Positions 1-62,901 are shown, counted from the first letter of the stretch. The stretch is DNA of 64,000 nucleotides from Molanna angustata (GCA_963576475.1 OY754982.1:15318217-15382216), one strand, 5' to 3'. The notes: generated by a model not told the origin, from the sequence alone. Numbers and translations are program-made.

Positions 1-1330
1 GATTATTTATAATATATTCTGCTTAGCTCAAAATCTCACCACATACGACTGTAAAGTATAAGATGTCATTCTTTCAGTTAAGATTTCGAGAAGTAATAGA
101 ATATGTTGCCAGGCAATAATAACAAACCCTTTAATTGCAAAAATCATTTCATACATATTTAAAAACAGTATATTTGCAAATATGTACACAAAATCCAATT
201 AAGCAAAATATTTTAAATAAAAGATCAATTAATTGTAATGAGAATTAAATATTTATACATAATGCACATACAGATGGCACATATTCAGTAAATACAAAAT
301 CTATATTACGTGCAAGTAAATAAAAAATTGAGTAGCAAAATTTTAACACAGGGAGAAACTGAATCATATTAAACTGTATAGATCAAATATTTGTTTCTAA
401 TTGACACTGGCAGTAAATTGTAACGTTTAACATAATAATTTTAAGTATTTTCAGAAGACCTTAGTTCATTGAAATAAACTTGTGAGGTATGCTAAAAATA
501 TATCATTGCTTTCAATTTGTTATTTAAAGAATACATTTTGATATTTCTTAATAAACTACGAATTTCATTATTAAACAAATTTGAATTTACTACGGATAAG
601 GAAGACTGTACATAAAGTGTTGATCCAGAAAATTCTAATAGATTTTTGTAAAATAAACAAGAATATTAAATATAACAATGAATTTATTATACATTATAAC
701 AGTCGTCTTTTTCAATAGATCAATGCCATTTCAATGCTAATTTAACTTCAAAGTGTCTATTATGATAACTTGTAAACTATCTTTTGTCACTAAAATAATG
801 AAAAGTTGAGCATAGCTGAGAGATATTATGAAGAAAGTCTTTTTTTAATTTTGTCAATGCTGACGGTGTTGAATATGTACAATTCCATGATAAAATTGCA
901 TCCAGTTGATAAAGGCCTAATAAGCTGAAACGGTTGTCCTGGATTCAGGAAAAAATATATATGTAGACCAAATCATTTGTTTGATTTAAAATACCCATTA
1001 TTATGAAGAAAGTCTTTCAGAATTTATTGAAATAAATGCTTTGTAGTCATCATCCAATAACACATTTACAATATAGGTATAATAAAAAAAATATATTGTG
1101 TTACAGTAAAAAATTGCATCTGAATTATGGAAAACCAATATGAACATCAAAAACAATGATAATATAAAAATGAAACAATTGACATTGATTAAGAATGGAA
1201 TGTACGGTACTCAGTTCTTTCAGCCCCCCCCCCATAAGAGACATAGGAAGATGAGTTTATTTTATAACCCAATTAAGACAAGAATGAAAAAGTACTTGTT
1301 TTTTCGCGATGTACACAGTAATTTTAACTG
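1..1330. other. AT-rich stretch, no gene seen
   Basis: No open frame with recognisable protein similarity on either strand. It lies downstream of the minus-strand ZFYVE1-like gene and could include part of its 3' UTR. A minus-strand AATAAA (plus TTTATT near 1256) is present, but nothing shows that it is used. Confidence 0.4.
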
Positions 1331-1549
1331 AAAAGACTAAGGAAGGATGTAGGAAGGTGCAAGGTAAACCTGGACAGATGGAGAATGCTAGAGGATGACC
1401 AGGACATGGCGTTCGAATGTGGGGAGATGCAGAACATGTCACACCTGCTGGACTGCCCGCTTATGGAAGGAGGGTGCTGTGAGGATGATCTGTGGCAAGC
1501 GAATGAGAATGCTATTATGGCTGCAAATTACTGGAGGGACACAATATAG
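1331..1549 (+). mobile_element. LINE reverse-transcriptase C-terminal domain fragment
   Basis: The frame starting AAA at 1331 is open for 72 codons and ends in TAG at 1547-1549. It reads RLRKDVGRCKVNLDRW, then FECGEMQNMSHLLDCPL, then a stretch ending ANYWRDTI. This matches the conserved tail of many insect non-LTR retrotransposon polyproteins: the LRTGVGRC-like segment, the C-x-C-G...HLL-x-CP cysteine/histidine cluster, and the final EDLW...A..YW..I block. The rest of the element is missing, so this is a 5'-truncated relic. Only a later, out-of-frame ATG would normally be called here. The clade is uncertain. Confidence 0.75.
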
Positions 1550-1812
1550 GTTGATGATCTTGGACACGGAAAGTAAGCAATATATCACATGATCCTTCCG
1601 GTATTTGACTTAGACTGTAAATTTGGTATGTGATTTTGGGTGAATCATAATGGTTTGAGTACTTAATATTTTAAATAATTTTAACAATTGTTCAGCTGAT
1701 ATATCGACAGATGTCGTGAAGACCAATATATGAGAGTAATATTTGCACAATTTTCGTCTTAATTGAGTATGAATTTACTAAAATAGGTTCAAAATCGAGT
1801 GTAGCACGATGT

Positions 1813-2000
1813 CATTTCTTTCTTTCTTTAAATAAAAATGAATATGTCCTTGTTAAACAAGTACATATACATCTTCCTACGTTCCCTAAAATAAGCAAAT
1901 AAATGCTTGTGCTATAGGTGAACGAAATCGGTCGAGGCAGGATTCGAACTCACGATCACTGGATTACTAGCCCAGCGCGCTAACCGCTCTGCCAGCGACC
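1813..2000 (-). mobile_element. tRNA-Thr-derived SINE, copy 1
   Basis: On the minus strand the head at 2000-1930 folds as a tRNA: GGTCG pairs with CGACC, a D-arm-like region carries an A-box, the anticodon arm CTGGG/TCCAG has loop CTAGTAA (anticodon AGT, threonine), and the T-arm has the B-box GAGTTCGAATCC. A non-tRNA body follows (ATTTCGTTCACCTATAGCAC onward) and ends in an (AAAG)n tail near 1813. A second copy at 20681-20853 shares both head and body, so this is a SINE family rather than a tRNA gene. Confidence 0.8.
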
Positions 2001-2442
2001 CATCTAAATACATGATGCATTTATACATGATGCTCAACCTATAGACACGCGAGTGTCTTAAAAAGGTTAATTTCAGTCTCCTCAAAAACAAAACAGTAAA
2101 AAAATATATCACAGATCTAAATTTAGCAAATAAATCTATTGAAAAAGACAAAAATAATGTATTAATTTAAATGCTAAAAGTTCATGCATAAACAATAAAT
2201 AAAAAATTTAAATATGAAAACAACTAATACTTAAAACATATACATATAACACTGGAATATTTTTTTGCAAATAAACTAGAAATAATAAAACTGACTTAGA
2301 ATATCATATTATGTACGATAGATAGTAAAAAATTGTTTCATTACAAACTTTGATTTTTTTTATGAAAAGATAATCACATATAAAAATAAGCGTCACCCTA
2401 GTGCTCTCAAGGTATATGACAAAGGTGACAAGTCGGTGAACG

Positions 2443-52911
<50,469 letters not shown>

Positions 52912-53370
52912 TCAGGGACAAATATGTATCACTTAACCTCTACACTTATGTGATATTACAACCAATTACAACTTCGTTTGGAATGATTTGTATCATGAAT
53001 ATTTTGCACTTTTAAAATGAGCCTTTACGTATGTTTACGTTGAAAATACTTTCTTGTTTGTGACATATCCTCAATCCACGAACAAAAATACACTCACAAT
53101 TTATAAATAAGTCAAACGAGAGCAATGTATGAACCGGATTTCAGAAGCGAATACTCTCATTGTTATTAAAAATAACTTTTTGCACAATAATGAGGATGAA
53201 TAAGAAGCAAGATATTTTTGCGCAAAAAAAAACACTAATTTCGCACAAATGATACATGATTACACGTGCCTGTCAACAAATGTACGTGAAAACTTGAAAA
53301 CACCGACGAATGACGACAACCACGACAACACAACACAGATGACACGTAAGAAACTAAACTTCAAAAAAAA
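52912..53370 (-). promoter_or_regulatory. Probable 5' UTR/promoter region of ZFYVE1
   Basis: Inferred only from position. Less repetitive than its surroundings. No convincing TATA box or initiator was identified. Confidence 0.3.
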
Positions 53371-53397
53371 ATGCATAGATGGCGTTAGTATAATAAA

Positions 53398-53450
53398 GGT
53401 CATAGATTTTCATATAATATACTAGATGTCGCAGTCAGCAATTTTTGTTC
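53398..53450. repeat. One arm of the snap-back repeat seen at 8853
   Basis: CATAGATTTTCATATAATAT followed by ACTAGATGTCGCAGTCAGC matches the left arm at 8853-8895. Confidence 0.6.
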
Positions 53451-53654
53451 GTAGTTTGATATTTCCATAGGTATTGTGATCGATATATTTCCATGCATTA
53501 TGATATCAAAGAAACCCAATAACCATTATTTTACTTTGGCCTAATGTATTTCTTCTATTAATTCTAGGAACGGATTATAGCGGCCCCCAGGCCTTGTTAA
53601 TATGTTTTAGCATTGTCTTTTATATTGAAAATATATTTAAAATTTAAAATGCAT

Positions 53655-55388
53655 TAAGCAGATTCCTGGAATCTTGGCTTTCACCCGGTGGTACGGGTTG
53701 GTTTTTCAGTATAACCCCCTCCCTCTCCTACTCCATGTTCCACGGGCTCTGGGTCGCCCGGCTGTGTCCAGTCAGTTGTCATTCGGTAGGAGTCAGTGGT
53801 TGATCGGTAGTTGTAGAGACCCGCGTGCGAGAGTGCGAGTTTGCTAGGCTATCGGACGGCCTTAGCATTTTTTTTTTAACTGTATAAAGTAGTGATTAAG
53901 TTCTTTTCAGGTTCTCTACCTATCAACGGGGGTGAATTTAAAATAGTTTAAGTTACAATTAATAATAACTTTTAATAATAAAAACAATCGCATAGTAGTG
54001 AATAAGTGTGTTTCAGGTTCATATAGTCAACGGGGGTGAATTTAAGCTAGTTTTAAGTTATTTTTAATTAATAAAAAGTGATATGTAGTGTAAGTGTTTC
54101 CTCTACAGTCCCGTTATGAGACCAGCAGTTTGGTAAGATCTTTCCAATATTTTTTTCGGGCATAACAATTCCACCCCACTTTTTTGTCGAAAAACAATGT
54201 CACTTTACATTCTTATATCACTGAAATTTACAGGCGCCACCGAATTTTTTCTCGAATTCGGAAACGGTTAATGCACATGGTTCGTTTTTTTAGTACAGCA
54301 CAAATTTACAGTTCAAAACACAACAAATAAACATCACTTTTCTTCCCCACGTGTTTGATCTCAGGGTGTTGATTCGTGCAAATGTCTATTCGCAAAAGCC
54401 ACACGTTGGCAAGCCATTTGATGAGACCTCTCGTCTACCACGAGGAAACATCAAGCCAAGGTGTGGGGAAGAAAAGGAGACAAATGATGGTGACACTATG
54501 AAATTTGTTTTAGTACGGCGCTTTTTTATTTATAATATCAACATTGTTCGTCCATGGCAAATAAATAATAAAAAAAACAAACAAACAAACACAACAACAA
54601 CAGAGTACAAATAACAAAACAAAACGACGTGGCATCTACCGAAACGAACTGTCAAACACACGCGAACACACGAAAAGATGCCGACCAGAATATACCGCCC
54701 CAGGGTACAGCGACATCCTTCCTCCAGGCATGTCACTGTCTTCCACGTGGTGACTGTAGTTCGGTGGGGCCCAGCCTCTGCGTCAGGCTAGCAGGTCTTC
54801 CTCGTGTCCGGCGTGGTTTCTTCTTCTCCTCCTGATCTCCTCCTCCAGACCGTCACCCATGGCTGGCTCTGTGCCCCATGGCACGCTATGACGGCGCCTC
54901 TCGACAGAGGTGGCATACCAGCCGGGGCCTCACCGGAGGCGAACCGACGCTCCAGACGACACGGATTGCCCTTCGTGGTCCAATCTGCGAGCCGCCGCGT
55001 TCCCTACGCGGTGGCCCCACACTGCGCTCTGCCTCCAACCTCCTGTCCTGTTGATGCCCTCATTTTGGTTCTGGGGCACCATCAGCGTCCATGCGCGTGA
55101 CGGGTCCTGTCACATAGACCTCCTCGTGCTCTTGAAAATATGGCCGCCATCGGGACGCGCGTTTCGACCGATGACGGCGTCACACCAAACCGTCCATCCT
55201 CCACCAGCGTCGAATGCCAAGAGAGCGCGTCAGGGCCCGCAAGCCTAGAACAAATAATTTACGCCAGATAGACTGAGATAGACATATATCTGTCTGTCTT
55301 TTTTTCCACTTTTTAGTGAGGACCGCACTTCTCAGACGGCGCCACCGGCGGCACTCATCGTTGATACCATTAGTAAAAAAAAAAAAAA
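53655..55388 (+). other. GC-rich block ending in poly(A), probable retroelement remnant
   Basis: Unusually GC-rich for this window, with 5'-UTR-like sequence (CCGGTGGTACGGGTTGG, GAGACCCGCGTGCGAG) and a repeated ATCAACGGGGGTGAATTTAA/AGTCAACGGGGGTGAATTTAA motif (about 53920 and 54025). It ends GCGGCACTCATCGTTGATAC then A13 at about 55376. Frames at 54804-55248 show no domain I know. A retroposed element with lost coding region is the likeliest explanation. Confidence 0.45.
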
Positions 55389-55599
55389 TTTACCCATGTT
55401 ATTTATGTTATTATTATTTTTTATAGTTTGGTATTAAAAAAACATATTTTTTACTTTCGAAATAGTTTTTAAATAAAAAAATGAATACTTCTATGTTTTA
55501 TGAATATTAAAAAGCATCAAATCATTATGTTATATTACAATTTTACTAATGCACTATGGGAACAGATTTCATAATATGGCAATATTTTCAACGCGTTGA

Positions 55600-55970
55600 A
55601 AACAGTTGGAAATGAATCGCCATTTTTGTTTGACCTTTGTTGTCATTGCTGCTGTCGTTAAATTTTATCGAATTGTGTTAAAAAATGGAAAACTTGAAGA
55701 AAAAATCCCAATCCCATTGCTAATAAAGTGTCGGTTCGTGTAACTCAAAGGATTTGACACAAACAATTCCGTTTTTCGTCCATTCGCGATCGAAGCACAT
55801 TCTTACGATGGATGGATCATTTTATGTTGAAATGAAGAACTGCGTCACGCTGAAGTAAATAAAATAAGTGTGTTATTTGTTGTGTAAAAAAGACAATGTA
55901 AAATTTGAAGAAAGAATCCCATTGCTATTGTAGTGTCGGTTCGTGTAACTCAAAGGATTTGACATAGAAA
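55600..55970. repeat. Two-copy motif upstream of the GC-rich block boundary
   Basis: GTGTCGGTTCGTGTAACTCA...GGATTTGACA at 55727 and 55933, each after GAAGAAA.AATCCCA and before TTACGATGGATGGAT. The period is about 206 bp. No coding content was recognised. Confidence 0.65.
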
Positions 55971-56180
55971 CATTGTTACGATGGATGGATTTTTATTTAA
56001 TAACAACAGTGAAAGTGTTTTAAATTGAGCTAATTAATTTATTTGCTATTTTCACTATACAAGTTATTATTGTATTAATATATTTGTGTATTTCGTCATA
56101 TGTATATTGTTTTTATTACTAATAAAAAATAAAAATAATGTTTTTTTTACTTAAATAATTTTACCTAATTTAATTATTCA

Positions 56181-56277
56181 TTGCTCCTTTGTGTATTGTT
56201 CTTCATAATGCTTGAATAACTTGAAAAAAATATGTTATTCAAGCATTATGGAGGATGAATATGCAAAGGAGTAATGT
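56181..56277. repeat. Inverted repeat, ~42-bp arms
   Basis: CATTGCTCCTTTGTGTATTG...ATGCTTGAATAAC faces GTTATTCAAGCATTATGG...GCAAAGGAGTAATG across a short A-rich loop. Confidence 0.75.
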
Positions 56278-56752
56278 AATACAACAAATAAATAAATAAA
56301 ATATTCCGCCTGGGTGGTCCAACCTTCCCAAAGCTTTTACACCGCAAGTATAGATGACAGTAATGTGTATTGGCGTACAAAGTATGTATGGTGGCTTGTG
56401 TTCTTTAGTTAGTGTGTTCTATACTGAAAGTTTACTTTCATATTATCTGTGGTGTGTTCTATGGAGCGCGTGCTAGCTGCTAGCTTCCTTGTCGTTCTCT
56501 CACGCCGTCAGGGGCGCTAGTAGTCTTCCGTCAAAATGTTGCCGCGGAAAAAATTAAAAATTATTGTTTTTCGACAACACTGTTTTTCGGCTATAACAAC
56601 TTGTTTATACATTCGTTGTTAATATTTCGACTTAGGTCTTTGGAGGCTTAATATTTCATGAATTTGACGTTTCAAACAATGAAACATGACGTTTTTCTTT
56701 GAGTATAATAATATAAAATGAGGATACTAATCACGTTTTGTTTATTTGCAGC

Positions 56753-56863
56753 ATGTCATACTTATTTTTGCGAGCGTTAAAAGCGATAAAAAGACGATGG
56801 TCCGTTGGACATGCCGAAAGACTTCTTAAGACTGCCTTGTTTCGTAGAGCCAACAAATAAACT
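56753..56863 (+). CDS. Small unrecognised ORF after a splice-acceptor-like site
   Basis: ATG at 56753 opens MSYLFLRALKAIKRRWSVGH then AERLLKTALFRRANK and a stop. It is preceded by TTTGTTTATTTGCAG, a good acceptor. It could be a 3'-terminal exon of an unrecognised gene or chance. Basic and helix-prone. No family recognised. Confidence 0.2.
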
Positions 56864-56899
56864 ACAGCGCCCTTGGAGTGAGCTTGTATCATTAAACGG

Positions 56900-59570
56900 C
56901 GCTTTGTAAATTCTATTTATTATATATCATATTATATTTATCATAGGATAGAGAGAACATCTATTTACATTTTTTTAGATTTTATTAATATTCTGCTCCA
57001 ATCAATTGTTTTTGCATAGCGACTAATGCTGATCCATGTGGCATAGTGGTACTTTGTTTTAACTTCAGTTAATTCATGACTCAATAACACATTACTTTGT
57101 TATAATGTATATAATGAAATGTTTAAATTTAAATAAATGAAAAAAATATTGGAGTTGGTTTTGAAAGTAGATTTAAATCAATAAATAGTATTTAAAAGCA
57201 CATTGTACTATAATATGAAGATAACTAAACAACATATATACATAAAAGTACTAGATTTACCTTTTTATACTGCTTCATATTAATATGCATGGTATTTATG
57301 TAGTGCGTTTGATAATTCACTCACATGTTAAGAGCAGATAATTCTGAAACTATATATTTTGTTGAAAAAAATAGGATATAAAGAAAACACAAACATGAAA
57401 ATTTTTGAACCATGATCATTATAGTGGTCAAAGTAAATTATTTTATTAACCTTGTTTATTATTTTTACAGATATGTAATTGAAATATTGCAATCATCAGT
57501 GTGTCGCACATGTTTGGAAGCCATATTATGTAATTAAGTAAACTGCTGCAGGAATTCTTGAGCCAGACAGAGTTGAGCTGATACTGAAGATCATATACTA
57601 TATATATAATATCTGCAATAAAGAAAAAATCAATTTTACTACTATGTATGATATTTAATTATAAAAATAATAAAAGGAAGACTCAAAATTTCATGAAAAA
57701 ATTATTATGCTCTTTTTTTGTCCATTCTAAACAAGAAATTATTTATAAAAAAACGTTAACCCATGATATTACCCAAACAAACATGTTTGCGTGTCAATTT
57801 TATTAGAATAATCCCTTGTATAACAAACAAATCAAATCGGTAATAGAAAATTGTTCAAAGTTGAGTCGTTTGACGTAACACCATTTCAATTAAAATTTTA
57901 TTTAAAACATGTTATTTATAAAAAGCATCGAGTAAATAAGCTATGAAATACAAAACAATGAATGAAAATAGAGTATATACCTTGCTAAATATTAATAAAA
58001 TAAACAAAAAACACATGATTAGCTGTCAAAATCTGATAAATGCGGGTAAATGTACGAGATTGCCATATGTAAATTAAACTGGACATAGAAATTTTATTTA
58101 CATATGGCAAATTTGTACTAATGTTTGGGTCACGCCCCCTTCAGTTTTCTCACGGAGTTAACACCGGAAAACTCCATACAAAATACCAAATTCCGAGATT
58201 TCTCGGGAGTTAAGACAACTCTTGGTGTTTCATACAAAATCACCCTGCAGATGTGACTATAGATCAAATCAAATCTATATAGATCACGCTTAGATTGCAG
58301 ATTAATAAATGAATTCTGTAGTATTCCTCACAAAGTAAAAATAATAAAAGTTGTTTTTTTGATATACCCTCAAAAACAATAAAACGAGTTATTCAAAATG
58401 TTATCAACTCAACAAGATTTTCAACTATGCAAGTTTAAAACTACATAATATATTCAGAATTTCGTCCCCTCTAAATATCGGGACGCTTGAAATCATTTCA
58501 AAATAATGTTATCTTCATTTCAAAATCAAATAAATACTTCAACTCTTCAGTAAATCTGTTATGAGCACTTCCATTTTATTCATTTACTCCAAGTGCAACT
58601 TATTATTTTTCTCTCTGAGAAATTAGTTTTCAATATTTTGGGACAAGGAGATTTATAGTTAAAACAGTTGAATAATGTCTGTAATAGTTTATTTTAATTA
58701 TATATGAATAAATTATAATACAATGATTAAACTAGGGTGTTTTTAGAAACATCACATGTGTGCTCCAATGCAGCACCCTACACTGGTTTTATTACGGGAA
58801 TTTGTTACCTTTTACAGACCCACATAATACCTTTATTAACATACATAACTTTCTTACTAATTTTATCATACATTGATAAAATTATACAACTTGCTTCTTA
58901 CCAGCTTTATCCATTACTATTGAAGAAAGAAATAATAAATTGCTATCGGACAGTACACAAATTTCATCTATGTAAAAAAATTATGAATTATTTTTTATTA
59001 TTCCTTAGCTTTTAGGTAAAAAATTAACAAATAAATCTCTAACTCAAAAAAATAAATACATACTATAGTTAAGTGTTACATGAATGTTTACTACATAATT
59101 ATTATATTAGAAAGGATTTATACGTAAAATACATATTAAATTGGAGTAAAAAACTAAATTGTATTAGAAATTTCAAGAAATCCAACTGAAAATAAAGATA
59201 CGTTATCATATATAGGTTTGTAATTTTTCAAAAATAAAATGGAGAAATGTCTGACCAGATTTTGGTATTTCCCAGCTTTTTTCATGAACAATGGAACAGG
59301 GAAATACAATAGATATGATATCCGATAAAATTTTGTAATATCATTTACCTATTCTAGGCAGCATTACTGCATTTATTATATATACACCACATACATATTA
59401 TATATTACACATAGAAAAAGAGTGCAGACTATTAGGTCATTCTTCAGTATGAATCCCTTATAACAATCCAACGCTTTTGACTAAATTAAAAAACCTTACA
59501 TCATTGATGATTTTTGGGATGTCATTATATAATACATTGTTTAATTGATAAAATTTATTCAAAAGCAATA
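56900..59570. other. No gene recognised
   Basis: AT-rich. One short palindrome, TTGCCATATGTAAAT...ATTTACATATGGCAA (58061-58115). An open frame at 58737-59015 is low-complexity and AT-driven. Confidence 0.35.
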
Positions 59571-59573
59571 GTT

Positions 59574-59728
59574 GGGATGTTTCTTTACCTGTTAATCGTT
59601 ATATTACCCCATTTTATAATTAATTGGGATGTTTCTTTACCTGTTAATCGTTATATTACCCCATTTTATAATTAATTGGGATGTTTCTTTACCTGTTAAT
59701 CGTTATATTACCCCATTTTATAATTAAG
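59574..59728. repeat. Three-copy 52-bp tandem repeat
   Basis: GGGATGTTTCTTTACCTGTT starts at 59574, 59626 and 59678; the copies appear identical. Confidence 0.92.
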
Positions 59729-60275
59729 CTCTGTTACATTGTCCATGTTGAATAAAAACTTCTAATATTAAAAACAATGGACATAGAAATTTTTATGCAA
59801 AAAGTTAAAAACCACACGAGAGATCTCAATTTGTAGGTAATATATGTATGTTGAAAAAAATGAAAACATATTATTAAGTAAATGTGAGATTCATTAAAAT
59901 CATAATTTCAAATAAATTTCCTATTATTATTTAAGGTGTAAGAAGGGTTCAGAATGTATTAAAAAAAATAATATGATGAAATTATCAAAATATTTGTCAT
60001 GTTATAAAAAGCTATATGCAAGGTATGTAAAAGCTAAGTCGTATACATTGACACTTTTAATTAGGAAATAAAACGCAAGAAACTTTTCTCCTCCCAAGAT
60101 AATCTATGCATATTACAAAAATCAGATTTGTTTGACCAAGTATAGCGATGGCAGATTAAGAAAAACTAATTGATAAGGACTCAAAGAAATGAAACAAAAA
60201 CAAGACAACACCAGCCACTAATAATGGGCACTTTTCACTAACGGACGAATTTAATTAAAAATATATGTAGGTACT

Positions 60276-60488
60276 TTAAAAAGTAAAATATACTGAATTT
60301 AATAATACTATTGACAAAACTCTATTTTCATTAATAATTTTAGCTATCAAAATCTTTGGAACTACATCAATATCAAACTCCCCATGATAGGTTGCGGTAA
60401 ATATGACGCCATATAGTTCACAGTTAGCAAGCAGTAATCTTGTCTTGACTGCTCCGTACTTTGACATGTAGTATTTTATACGACGCAT
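60276..60488 (-). CDS. Unrecognised 70-codon ORF
   Basis: Begins MRRIKYYMSKYGAVKTRLLL and ANCELYGVIFTATYHGEFDI. The first ~50 codons have mixed composition unlike the AT-rich background; the last ~15 look random. An in-frame TAA lies shortly upstream. Could be a single exon of an unknown gene or chance. Confidence 0.25.
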   Translation of the reverse strand: MRRIKYYMSKYGAVKTRLLLANCELYGVIFTATYHGEFDIDVVPKILIAKIINENRVLSIVLLNSVYFTF

Positions 60489-60749
60489 ATTTTGTTAATA
60501 ACAGAATTATTAAGTAATTTTGTGTTGGTGAATTGAAAATTATTATTCATTATATAATTTTAGTCATAACTGAGCAAAGAATGTGTAAAAGAACAGTATG
60601 ATAACCTGTCAAAATTCACTTTATTTTGGAGGAAGGAACACATATTTTGGATCTACATCAGTTTTTGACATTGATTTCCAACAATTACAAAAATAAATAA
60701 TTCTATTGTAATACAATATTTTCTAATATGTCCATCAATAACAATATAT

Positions 60750-62901
60750 GAGTCGCTGAGTTTCGAAATCCGCTATAACACATTTTAACCAAAATCGAGT
60801 TATGTATGTCGTTGGATTCGGAATCAAAAATTCTATGACTCTAAATATTGTTTTCTTTCGAAATACGCTTTGTTTTTCCACTGAAATTGATATAAAATGA
60901 AGATAAGAAACGATTCCCGCTATATCACTGAATATGTCGTTCGAAATCCGCTATAACTCAGTCGACCAATACGAGGCGAGTATTTCACAAATTTTAAAAT
61001 GGCCGCCAGTACAAATTTGTTGTTTACTTACAGAAGCCGTGTTTATAGTTCTCTTAAAGTTTTGCAGTTTAATTGTTTTAATATGAGTGACGAACTAGTA
61101 AATGTGAAAAAATGTGGAGAAAACAAAGGAAGGAAAAAGATAAGACAAACAGAAAACTGGAAAGTTAATAAACAACGCCAAAAACGGTATGTAAACTTTG
61201 TCATTTTTTAAGCGAAATTCACTATTGAAGCAGTTTTTTTTCCAGTGGTGTACAACATAATTTGGATAGAGTGACTGATAAACATCGCTTCGTGAAATGC
61301 AATTTTATTAATCTGCACGCATAATATTTACACAATGTTTCTTCGACACATATTTGTACAACTTCAGTCAAAATTAAAGTCTGATTTTTTTTAAAGTGCC
61401 AATTCTATACATAAACAAAAAAAATGCATAGTATTTACACATGTAAATGTATTAGTAGACTCGTGGTTGCTGATTGGTTTACACCATTTGGTGTCCTTAA
61501 CAACAAACATCAACAAACCCGACAGTACGTATCTATCTCTCGACCATGTGTTCTAAATTAAGAATTTTATTTTTAACTTATGTATTTTATTTTTTGTTTA
61601 ATATCGATATATAATTATTATTATAAACATGTGTTATCACCGTCTTAGTATAGAATAAGTGGCCATTATTTATTTGTATTAGTTACATAGATATATTATT
61701 TATGTATGTGTGTTTGCCTCAATGAACTATTATGTAAATATTTTGTATAATATAATTTATTATTTTGTAAAATAATAGTAACTGTTTATTATTATAAGGA
61801 TTAATTACTTCATAATGTATTCTTTTATTTTCCTAATAAAAAGTATCAAATAAATATTTTGTTTAAATATTACTTTCCCAGGAGATGCCCATTAACATTT
61901 GCAGAAAATACCTAATAATATAGACCCATTAAAGCCGCATGGTACCGGGAGTAAGAATAGGTATGAAAAGATTTTAAGGTTTTGAAGATATATGCATGTG
62001 AAAGTTACAACCGTTTTATATCATGAAATGATAAAAAAAATCCCATAATATTTTTTTCTTTTACACCATGGTCACCCTATGAGCTTTGGCACTCTTAAAA
62101 AATCAGACTTTACCTACCTGGTTTTTATTTGAAAAAATTTATTATTTTTTATAATTAATTTTAAATTGTAATTAGGTAAAAACTTAATTTGTAATTAGGT
62201 ATAAACTAAAAAAATGTATTTTTGTTCCTTTGTAATAATATTTATACTGTTGGAAATATACTATTATTCATTCATTCATTCATTCACTCGTGTTTATCAT
62301 ATATCTGTACTATTTTTTTTTGATATGCGTTATTTAATGATTATTAATTTAATAAAAATTGTATATGTTTATATATTCAGACAATTATTACCATTTATAA
62401 TTTCAGTATTTTTTTAATGTATTGAACCTGTAAAATAATACATGCTCTTACAAAATATTTTTCTAATATTTTTTCGTAAAAACGCATTGTTGAGATATTT
62501 TTAACAATTATATTGTTTTATTAAAAAGTATGTATTTTTGCGCATTATATAAAATAAATATTGTTTTTTCAAAAATATATACGCCACTGGAATGAATTCC
62601 CATTTTATATAGAAAATTGGTTCTATCAAAATCCGCTATGTCAGTGTGTGTGTCTTTCAAAATACGCCATAACACAATGTGAGTTTCAAACACCGACATG
62701 TTCATTTTTATTTAAACAAAATAAGTACTTTATTCTTATTCAATGACGAAGTTTCGTTTTAAATTCAATTTTAAAACTGGTTTACGAATAAAAACCTTGT
62801 TTGCTTTAAGTAAAGCAAGTTTATTAGTTAAATAATGGTTTTTTTTAATTTGCTCTAAATCAGGAATATGCGTTATAGCGGATTTCGAAACTCAGCGACA
62901 C
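60750..62901 (+). mobile_element. 2.15-kb DNA transposon candidate with 28-bp TIRs
   Basis: The left GTCGCTGAGTTTCGAAATCC followed by GCTATAAC (60752-60779) is repeated exactly inverted at 62899-62872. ATAT lies outside each end (746-749 and 902-905 of the respective kilobases). Subterminal copies of TTCGAAATCCGCTATAAC-like motifs occur at 60856, 60945, 62625 and 62655. It encloses the two-exon frame described next and no other recognisable protein, so it may be nonautonomous. Confidence 0.75.
61083..61329 (+). CDS. Two-exon ORF inside the TIR transposon
   Basis: Exon 1 from ATG 61083 (MSDELVNVKKCGENKGRKKI then RQTENWKVNKQRQKR) to a donor at GTATGT 61187. Exon 2 follows TTTTTTTTCCAG at about 61245 and reads GVQHNLDRVTDKHRFVKC before ending at TAA. 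Joined phases agree. The RKK-R-x-x-x-NWK-x-N-x-x-K-x-x-R pattern is like the N-terminal basic segment of an insect repeat-encoded protein family I cannot name. An in-frame upstream ATG at 60999 is also possible. Lys/Arg-rich, perhaps DNA-binding (inference). Confidence 0.4.

Noticed and set aside
1930..2000. Functional tRNA-Thr gene
   Set aside because: The shared non-tRNA body and A-rich tail with the copy at 20681 show a SINE.
54804..55248. Overlapping proline/arginine-rich ORFs
   Set aside because: Several frames are open at once, a composition effect of the GC-rich block; no domain recognised.
58737..59015. 92-residue hydrophobic ORF
   Set aside because: AT-rich codons only, no signal of conservation or splice context.
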